From Glaciecola sp. (GTDB lineage: Bacteria; Pseudomonadota; Gammaproteobacteria; Enterobacterales; Alteromonadaceae), in assembly GCA_029251505.1 (NCBI GenBank), contig JAQXDG010000211.1, positions 1 to 64,000 on the forward strand: a stretch of DNA of 64,000 nt, given 5' to 3'. The notes under the pieces are model-generated. The model was given only the letters and a program-made list of their open reading frames with translations, was not told the DNA's origin and searched no databases. Positions 57,706-64,000 of the stretch are shown in pieces. Position 1 is the stretch's first letter, and each line of letters starts with the position of its first letter. Both the position numbers and the translations under genes were made by a program.

Positions 57706-58542
57706 ATGAATCAGCCTATTAATTTAGTGGCAATACAGCTCGTATCCACACCTGATATTGATGATAATTTTGCACAAGTCATAGAGCAACTTGAACGAGC
57801 TAAACTCGATATTGATACTAATTTGCCATCATTAGTGGTGTTGCCGGAATGTTTTGCATTTTTTGGTGGACGCGATATCAGTGCCTTAACGTTATTGGAT
57901 GCCCAGTTACAAGCACAATTATTTGATCGGCTCGCCAGCATTGCCAAGTGTTACAAAATTTGGTTAATCGCGGGTTCCATTCCGACCCCCTCACCGATTC
58001 CAGATAAAATGTACGCGACCGCATTGTGTTTTGATCCCCACGGGCAGCTAGTGGGTAAATATCACAAGACACATTTGTTTGATGTTGATATCAATGATGC
58101 TACAGGTGCGTATCGTGAATCTCAGTCAACGCTAGCAGGAACAGAGCCTTTCGTGCTAGAAACTGATTTTGGCCGGATTGGTGTCTGTATTTGTTATGAC
58201 CTTCGATTTTCAACCCTGTTTAATGCGATGGTCAAAGACAATCCCATCGATTATTTGGTGGTGCCAGCTGCTTTTACCAAAGAAACCGGTCAAGCGCATT
58301 GGCATCATTTACTCGCAGCTCGTGCAATTGAATACCAATGTTATGTCATTGCGGCTAATCAAGGTGGCACCCATGCAAATGGCCGTCAAACTTATGGCCA
58401 TTCTGCCATTTATTCGCCATGGGGCGATGTCTTAGATATTATTAAACACAATGCAGGATTTGTGATTGCTAAAAGCGATCCTATTCGGCATGATGAGATT
58501 AGAACAGCACTTAATGTGCAACAGCACCGTCAATTTTTTTAG
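57706..58542 (+). CDS. Nitrilase-family carbon-nitrogen hydrolase (Nit1/YbeM-like)
   Basis: 278 residues. Catalytic triad E48 (LPECFAFF), K121 ([11 protein letters not shown]) and C163 ([11 protein letters not shown]). The segment [58 protein letters not shown] matches the deaminated-glutathione amidase group, which clears a transaminase side product of glutathione. Substrate assignment is inferred from the family. Lies between yhdP and tldD on one transcript, 8-10 bases from each. Confidence 0.88.
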   Translation: MNQPINLVAIQLVSTPDIDDNFAQVIEQLERAKLDIDTNLPSLVVLPECFAFFGGRDISALTLLDAQLQAQLFDRLASIAKCYKIWLIAGSIPTPSPIPDKMYATALCFDPHGQLVGKYHKTHLFDVDINDATGAYRESQSTLAGTEPFVLETDFGRIGVCICYDLRFSTLFNAMVKDNPIDYLVVPAAFTKETGQAHWHHLLAARAIEYQCYVIAANQGGTHANGRQTYGHSAIYSPWGDVLDIIKHNAGFVIAKSDPIRHDEIRTALNVQQHRQFF

Positions 58543-58550
58543 GAGAACAT

Positions 58551-59996
58551 GTGACTTCATCAGTCCAAGCTAATTTACTCGATGCCTCAGGGTTATCCAT
58601 AGCGCAAGTTAACGACACACTGGGCTTGTTGTGTACGCATGACGTGAACTATGCTGATTTATATTTTCAATCTTCACAACACGAAACTTGGGTGTTAGAA
58701 GACGGCATCATTAAAAATGGTAGCTACAATATCGAGCGTGGGGTTGGGGTTCGTGCCATCAGTGGTGAAAAAACTGGCTTTGCGTATTCTGATGATATCA
58801 ATATCACCGCCTTACATGATGCAGCCAAAGCTGCGCGTTCCATTGCCCCAGCGGTGAATGTGACCCAAGCTATTACGCCTTTTGCAACCGTCCACGCCGA
58901 TGCAAAATATATGAGCGATAATCCATTGTTGCAGATGCAAGACGCCGAAAAAATTGCGCTACTTAAATCGACTGATAAATATATCCGTGAACAAGCTGCC
59001 AATGCTTCACAAGTCAGTGTTAGCATTACTGGGGTATATGAAGAGATTTTAGTTGCCGCAACCGATGGTACCTTTGCAACGGATCAGCGCCCATTGATCC
59101 GCTTAAATGTGTCTGTGTTACTCGAAGAAGGTGACCGACGTGAACGTGGCGGCTCTGGTGCAGGTGGACGCTATGCCTATGATTATTTTTTATCTGACGA
59201 CAACGGTAAGCCATTTTACGAGCGTTTAGCGGATGAAGCGTTGCATATGGCGCGAATTAATTTACAAGCGATTGACGCGCCTGCTGGCAACATGCCAGTG
59301 GTGTTAGGCAATGGCTGGCCGGGTGTGTTATTACATGAGGCAGTTGGGCATGGTTTAGAGGGTGATTTTAACCGCAAGGGCTCATCCACCTTCTCTGGCA
59401 AAATCGGTCAACAGGTCGCGGCTAAAGGCGTGACAGTTGTTGATGATGGCACGATGTTCGATCGACGCGGCTCCATGACCATCGATGATGAAGGCACACC
59501 GTCTCAATACAATGTGCTTATCGAAGATGGAATATTACAAGGCTACATGCAGGATAAGCATAATGCGGCATTAATGGGCGTTGCCCCAACCGGCAACGGT
59601 CGTCGCGAATCTTACGCGCATTTACCGATGCCACGTATGACCAATACGTATATGCTCGGTGGTGAACATACTCAAGCTGATATTATCAGTACCATTAAAC
59701 TTGGCGTGTTTGCACCTAACTTTGGTGGCGGACAAGTCGATATTACGTCGGGTAAATTTGTATTTTCGACGTCAGAAGCGTATCTCATCGAAGAGGGTAA
59801 AATTAGCACTCCGATCAAGGGTGCAACCTTAATCGGTAATGGTCCCGATGTAATGGGTAAAATATCTATGATAGGCAATGACTTAGCGTTAGATAAAGGC
59901 GTTGGGGTGTGTGGCAAAGATGGTCAAAGCGTGCCTGTAGGTGTAGGTCAACCGAGCTTGAAGGTCGACGAAATTACCGTTGGTGGCACGCAATAA
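58551..59996 (+). CDS. tldD: Metalloprotease TldD
   Basis: 481 residues from a GTG start six bases after AGGAG. The zinc site HExxxH is H262-E263-A264-V265-G266-H267 ([14 protein letters not shown]), in the family's characteristic position. TldD forms the catalytic half of the TldD/TldE (PmbA) heterodimer, which unwinds and cleaves peptides and acts in microcin B17 maturation and CcdA degradation in E. coli. PmbA is encoded 0.6 kb downstream. Confidence 0.96.
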   Translation: MTSSVQANLLDASGLSIAQVNDTLGLLCTHDVNYADLYFQSSQHETWVLEDGIIKNGSYNIERGVGVRAISGEKTGFAYSDDINITALHDAAKAARSIAPAVNVTQAITPFATVHADAKYMSDNPLLQMQDAEKIALLKSTDKYIREQAANASQVSVSITGVYEEILVAATDGTFATDQRPLIRLNVSVLLEEGDRRERGGSGAGGRYAYDYFLSDDNGKPFYERLADEALHMARINLQAIDAPAGNMPVVLGNGWPGVLLHEAVGHGLEGDFNRKGSSTFSGKIGQQVAAKGVTVVDDGTMFDRRGSMTIDDEGTPSQYNVLIEDGILQGYMQDKHNAALMGVAPTGNGRRESYAHLPMPRMTNTYMLGGEHTQADIISTIKLGVFAPNFGGGQVDITSGKFVFSTSEAYLIEEGKISTPIKGATLIGNGPDVMGKISMIGNDLALDKGVGVCGKDGQSVPVGVGQPSLKVDEITVGGTQ

Positions 59997-60021
59997 TTAA
60001 TTTTTTGAATATAGCTTCAGT

Positions 60022-60543
60022 TTAGTTTGGCATCACGCTTTTGAGATATTGAAAAATCTCACGTGATGCTTTTGGCGACTTATTTTGTTCGGCTTGCTTT
60101 TTGGCTTGACGAACTAGTTGACGTAAACGTTGACGATCAAGGTTAGGATAGGTATTAAGCAATGCTTCAACTGCCTCATCACCTTGTTGAATTAATTCGT
60201 CACGCGCGATTTCAATCGCATGAAATGCTTGATTTGATTGACGCTGTTTAGCGTTAAGTACCGCTAAGGCGTTTTCAATCGGTTCAAAATCCGATTGACG
60301 TAACAACTTAGCCACTAATTGTAATTGACGACGATAGCCTTCTTTTTTCTTATCGATACGCTGCGCAAGTGCCACGGCATCTGCCAGATCTTCTGACATA
60401 GGAATCGTTTTTAAGGCTTTCTTAGTCAGGCCCACTAAGGTTCGACCGACCAGATGCAATGCATCAGCTTGTTGTTTAAGTTGAGTTTTACTAACCCAAT
60501 TTTCATCTTCATCTGGGGCGGCTGTAAATTCTTCTTGGGACAT
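60022..60543 (-). CDS. darP: Ribosome biogenesis factor YjgA/DarP (DUF615)
   Basis: 173 residues. N-terminal acidic EEFTAAPDEDENWVSKTQLKQQADALHLVGRTLVGL and the helical body (YRRQLQLVAKLLRQSDFEPIENALAVLN) match DUF615. It associates with late 50S precursors in E. coli. It is divergent from pmbA and convergent with tldD, without an evident terminator between tldD and darP. Confidence 0.92.
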   Translation of the reverse strand: MSQEEFTAAPDEDENWVSKTQLKQQADALHLVGRTLVGLTKKALKTIPMSEDLADAVALAQRIDKKKEGYRRQLQLVAKLLRQSDFEPIENALAVLNAKQRQSNQAFHAIEIARDELIQQGDEAVEALLNTYPNLDRQRLRQLVRQAKKQAEQNKSPKASREIFQYLKSVMPN

Positions 60544-60619
60544 AACATTTAACTTTTTCTTTTGAATATGGTTCTATTATAACAACGGAACCACAAACTT
60601 GGATAGCGAAACCGACATT

Positions 60620-61951
60620 ATGCAAACAAAACAGCAACTCGAAGACATCAAACAGGTCGTAAGTGATGTATTAGCCATGGCCAAAGCGCAAGGCGCAACT
60701 GAAGCCGAAGCGAGTATGTCGAAAGTTCAGGGGATCGCCGTCTCTGCGCGAATGCAAGAAGTCGAAAATATCGAATTCACCAATGATGGCGGCTTAGGTA
60801 TTGCCGTTTATGTCGGTCGCCACAAAGGCTCTGCTTCAACGGCAGACTTATCCCCCGCGGCATTATCATTAACCGTACAAAAAGCCATCGAGATCGCTAA
60901 ACATACCGGCGAAGATGACTGCAATGGCATTGCCGATGCCGAACAAATTGCGACTTATATTCCTGATTGTGATTTATATCATCCGATTGAATTAGACACT
61001 GAATTAGGTCTTAGTTATGCGCTCGCCGCCGAAAAAGCAGCATTAGATAGCAGTGACAAAATTACTAACTCTGATGGTGCCAGTTATAACGCCAATGTCG
61101 GTTGTCGCGTATACGGTAACTCACATGGTTTAATTGCGGGTTATCCCAGTACTCGTTATAACTTAAGCTGTGTGGTGTTAAGCCAATCAGAACAGGATAT
61201 GCAACGTGATTATGCGTACAGCGTATCGCGTGTCAGTACTGAACTATCTGCACCTGAAGCGATTGGTCAAGAAGCTGCTAAAAATGCAATTGACCGCTTA
61301 GATGCCCGTAAAATTAACACCGGAAAATACCCCGTGGTATTTGATCGTCAAATCGCCTCTAGCTTATTTGGTCATTTCGTCGGGGCAATCAGTGGCGGGA
61401 GTTTATATCGTAAATCATCATTTTTACTCGACTCTATCCAGACTCAGGTGTTACCTGAATGGCTCAGTATTGCCGAAAAACCGCATGTTAAACGCGCACT
61501 AGCTAGTTCACCTTTTGATAACGAAGGCGTCCAAACCAAAGATATGCAAATTGTACAAGATGGTGTGTTACAACATTATCTATTAACCAGTTATTCCGCG
61601 CGTAAAATGGGCTTAACTACCACCGGACATGCTGGTGGGATCCATAACTGGTATGTCTCGACCAATGCACCAGACCAAGCGGCTTTATTACAGCAAATGG
61701 GCACAGGATTATTGGTCACAGAGTTGATGGGACAAGGTGTCAATGGCGTGACTGGTGATTACTCGCGTGGTGCAGCTGGGTTTTGGGTAGAAAATGGGAT
61801 TATCCAATATCCTGTCCATGAAATCACGATTGCGGGTAATCTCAAGACGATGCTCAAAAATATTACTGCTGTGGCAAATGATATTGAAGCTCGCGGTAGT
61901 ATTCAGACAGGATCAGTATTGATCAGTGAAATGCAAATAGCCGGTAATTAA
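60620..61951 (+). CDS. pmbA: TldE/PmbA metalloprotease subunit
   Basis: 443 residues from the ATG at 60620, which aligns best with E. coli PmbA; a TTG at 60599 would add seven residues. It shares the TldD fold (GIAVSARMQEVENIEFTNDGGLGIAVYVG, KYPVVFDRQIASSLFGHFVGAISGG, MGQGVNGVTGDYSRGAAGFWVENG) but lacks HExxxH; TldE is the non-catalytic partner. Divergent from darP. Confidence 0.94.
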   Translation: MQTKQQLEDIKQVVSDVLAMAKAQGATEAEASMSKVQGIAVSARMQEVENIEFTNDGGLGIAVYVGRHKGSASTADLSPAALSLTVQKAIEIAKHTGEDDCNGIADAEQIATYIPDCDLYHPIELDTELGLSYALAAEKAALDSSDKITNSDGASYNANVGCRVYGNSHGLIAGYPSTRYNLSCVVLSQSEQDMQRDYAYSVSRVSTELSAPEAIGQEAAKNAIDRLDARKINTGKYPVVFDRQIASSLFGHFVGAISGGSLYRKSSFLLDSIQTQVLPEWLSIAEKPHVKRALASSPFDNEGVQTKDMQIVQDGVLQHYLLTSYSARKMGLTTTGHAGGIHNWYVSTNAPDQAALLQQMGTGLLVTELMGQGVNGVTGDYSRGAAGFWVENGIIQYPVHEITIAGNLKTMLKNITAVANDIEARGSIQTGSVLISEMQIAGN

Positions 61952-61988
61952 TCGGCTAAAATAAGTTATAGGGCAATGACTCATTGCG

Positions 61989-62831
61989 TTAGCGCAAATA
62001 AACATCGAAACGGTGTTTTTTACCTTTAATTTGCATGGTTGGCGCTTTATCTTGTAAAAATGGCGCGTAATTGGGTCGTTTCACGACGACTCGTTTCGCG
62101 GCTAATATTAGCGCTGGCGTTAATAAATCATCCGCATCCGCATCATGCCCGAGTAACGTTTGAAACATTTTCATTGGCTTTTTTACGGCTGCGGATTTTT
62201 TCTTATGAGGAAACATCGGATCTAAGTACACCACATCGACCTCTTGCTTTTGTTCAATGAGCTCTTGCAACCGCTCGACCGCATTGCCAGGTAAAAGCTT
62301 CATTCGTGCGACAATATCCTTGCTTTGTGCATCTTCACTTCCACGCTCTAGCCCATCATGTAATAACGCACACACAACATTCGTCCGCTCAAGCAGCGTG
62401 ACTTGACAACCTAGGGATGCCAAAATAAAACTATCCGTGCCTAAACCTGCAGTTGCATCCACCACACTCGGGCGTAATGTACTTTTTATCCCTACAGCTT
62501 TGGCGATAGCTTCGTTTTTGCCACCGCCTTTATCTTTGCGATAGAGCAACGCATCTGCGGCAAAATCAACACACAATGGCAACAATTTAGGATCGCGTAA
62601 ATCAACTAATCCGACGCCTTCATCGACACTCACTAGTGCGTGCTGACCAAATTGATCAACGGCTTTATCGGTGTAAATGGCTGCTAACTGTTGAAGGCCA
62701 ACAAATTCAAGTTGGTAAGTACTTGCTAGCGCTTTAAGGTATTTAATATCTGACAACACATCATTAAATTTGATTAATGATAACGGCTTACCCGCAGTGT
62801 TATGCAACACTCTACCACTAAAATCAGGCAT
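61989..62831 (-). CDS. rsmJ: 16S rRNA (guanine1516-N2)-methyltransferase RsmJ
   Basis: 280 residues. SAM-binding motif VVDATAGLGTDSFILASLG, preceded by the signature LPLCVDFAADALLYRKDKGGGKNEAIAKAVGI and followed by DVVYLDPMFPHKKKSAAVKKPM (the catalytic NPPY-like DPMFP). Cytoplasmic rRNA methyltransferase. It overlaps the end of recG by eight bases, and probably is co-transcribed with it. Confidence 0.92.
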   Translation of the reverse strand: MPDFSGRVLHNTAGKPLSLIKFNDVLSDIKYLKALASTYQLEFVGLQQLAAIYTDKAVDQFGQHALVSVDEGVGLVDLRDPKLLPLCVDFAADALLYRKDKGGGKNEAIAKAVGIKSTLRPSVVDATAGLGTDSFILASLGCQVTLLERTNVVCALLHDGLERGSEDAQSKDIVARMKLLPGNAVERLQELIEQKQEVDVVYLDPMFPHKKKSAAVKKPMKMFQTLLGHDADADDLLTPALILAAKRVVVKRPNYAPFLQDKAPTMQIKGKKHRFDVYLR

Positions 62832-64000
62832 TTGAATATTGTTCCTTTGCGCCTAACCAACGGTTAATCATGGCTTGCGCATTGGCGGGATGATGCACAA
62901 ATAAATCCGCAGCTAACTGCTGGACTTGATCAAGTAAGTGCCCGTCACGAACTAAATCTGCGATTTTTAGATCGGCAATGCCGGTTTGTTTGGTACCTAA
63001 AATCTCACCCGGCCCGCGGATTTCCAGATCCATTTGTGCGATATAAAACCCATCATTTGAGTCTCGCAAGACACCTAAGCGCTTAGTGGCAGTCTTGGAT
63101 AGGGTACCGTCATACATTAATACACAATGACTTTCTACCGATCCTCGACCTACTCGGCCGCGGAGTTGATGCAGTTGAGCTAAGCCTAATCGTTCTGGGT
63201 TTTCAATGATCATTAAACTAGCATTGGGTACATCTACGCCAACTTCGATAACCGTAGTGGCGACTAACACATCGAGTTCTGCGGCTTTAAATTGTGCCAT
63301 AATTGCTTGTTTTTCTGCCGGTTTCATTCGGCCATGGACTAATCCTACGTGCAAATCAGGTAAGGCAGTCTTTATTGCAATATATGTATCTTCGGCAGCT
63401 TGGCTTTGTAATACTTCAGATTCTTCGATTAGCGTACATACCCAATATACTTGACGGCTATCTGCGGTGACCGATTTGTGTACGCGTGCCATAATTTGAT
63501 CCCGTCTAGCACTAGGGACAACGATAGTTTGTACTGGCGTGCGTCCAGGCGGAAGTTCATCAATGACCGATGTATTGAGATCGGCATATGCCGTCATGGC
63601 AAGCGTGCGTGGGATCGGTGTCGCAGTCATGACTAGCTGATGCGGGAAACGCCCTTGCATCTCCCCTTTTTCACGTAACGCTAAGCGCTGATGTACACCA
63701 AACCGGTGTTGCTCATCAATGATCACCATTGCCAAGTTATGATAAATGACTTTTTCTTGAAAAACAGCGTGGGTACCCACTAACAAATTAATATCGCCAG
63801 ACACTAACGCAGTTAGTACTTGCTCACGTGCTTTGCCTTTTAATTTGCCAGCTAACCAACCCACATGAATGCCTAACTCAGTGAACCATGTCGCAAAATT
63901 TTGGGCGTGCTGTTCGGCTAATAATTCTGTCGGTGCCATCAGTACCACCTGATAGCCAGCAGAAATGACATTCAGTGCCGCTAAAGCTGCCACTAACGTT
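62824..64000 (-). CDS. recG: ATP-dependent DNA helicase RecG (5' end beyond window)
   Basis: Partial: the frame continues off the window end, with TLVAALAALNV just downstream of the missing Walker A. About 390 of about 690 residues are present. Seen here: MAPTELLAEQHAQNF (Ia), DEQHRFGV (II), TATPIPRTLAMTAY (III), TVIEVGVDVPNASLM (V), QLRGRVGRGSVESHCVLM (VI) and the TRG-like C-terminal segment DSNDGFYIAQMDLEIRGPGEILGTKQTG. RecG remodels stalled forks and Holliday junctions. Confidence 0.95.
   Translation of the reverse strand, partial: TLVAALAALNVISAGYQVVLMAPTELLAEQHAQNFATWFTELGIHVGWLAGKLKGKAREQVLTALVSGDINLLVGTHAVFQEKVIYHNLAMVIIDEQHRFGVHQRLALREKGEMQGRFPHQLVMTATPIPRTLAMTAYADLNTSVIDELPPGRTPVQTIVVPSARRDQIMARVHKSVTADSRQVYWVCTLIEESEVLQSQAAEDTYIAIKTALPDLHVGLVHGRMKPAEKQAIMAQFKAAELDVLVATTVIEVGVDVPNASLMIIENPERLGLAQLHQLRGRVGRGSVESHCVLMYDGTLSKTATKRLGVLRDSNDGFYIAQMDLEIRGPGEILGTKQTGIADLKIADLVRDGHLLDQVQQLAADLFVHHPANAQAMINRWLGAKEQYSNA

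Noticed and set aside
61973-61987. Palindrome GCAATGACTCATTGC between pmbA and rsmJ as terminator
   Set aside because: Its loop is a single base and no T tract follows on either strand; I could not support termination.

Overview
The window is a gene-dense stretch of a gammaproteobacterial chromosome, most likely a marine Alteromonadales/Vibrionales-type bacterium (Shewanella-like). The reasons are an ArcA aerobic-respiration regulator, a complete-looking MSHA type IV pilus cluster lying between uvrA/ssb and mreBCD (an arrangement known from Vibrio and Shewanella), an lptM-lysA-dapF-DUF484-xerC-yigB-uvrD block as in enteric and marine gammaproteobacteria, and moderately AT-rich coding sequence with AT-rich intergenic DNA. 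I found no rRNA, tRNA, CRISPR array, insertion sequence or prophage. Almost every gene has a recognisable family.

Layout. 1-3.5 kb: arcA, a convergent RhlE-type helicase sharing its terminator, and a YhiN-like flavoprotein. 3.5-5.6 kb: a 5'-truncated gene remnant, a strong terminator, an Amt ammonium transporter and a 373-base divergent control region with palindromes resembling NtrC sites. 5.6-16.6 kb: an orphan ATP-grasp ligase, a DUF3300 lipoprotein, ribA, selO, a GST, recQ, an unrecognised 114-residue protein, rarD, and uvrD with a LexA box upstream. 16.6-21.3 kb: the yigB-xerC-DUF484-dapF-lysA-lptM block on the minus strand. 21.4-31.5 kb: an exported S1/P1 nuclease, ubiX, mpl divergent from fbp, a DUF3299 protein, a thioesterase, uvrA, a YajR-like transporter and ssb. 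31.6-49.1 kb: a small helical-repeat protein, then the msh cluster (mshI, I2, J, K, L, M, N, E, G, one major pilin, C, D, O, P, Q). 49.3-60 kb: mreBCD, maf, rng, yhdP, a nitrilase-family amidase and tldD. 60-64 kb: yjgA/darP, pmbA (tldE), rsmJ and the C-terminal part of recG, cut by the window edge.

How it works together. The msh cluster supplies a secretin (MshL), inner-membrane assembly platform (MshI/I2/J/G), extension ATPase with a c-di-GMP-binding N-terminal domain (MshE), accessory ATPase and TPR proteins (MshM/N), one major pilin, four minor pilin-like proteins (C, D, O, P) and a giant secreted MshQ with two LamG-like domains, probably a pilus tip adhesin. Compared with the Vibrio cluster it lacks recognisable mshH/csrD, mshF and a second pilin (mshB/mshA pair). 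The most interesting signals are DxNxDG-type calcium-loop motifs in MshD and MshQ together with an acidic, Asp-rich loop in MshO, a sigma-54-like promoter and an identical 12-mer upstream of both mshI and mshC, and the double-faced palindromic promoter near amt. I see no clearly new multi-gene system; most of the window is core housekeeping DNA.
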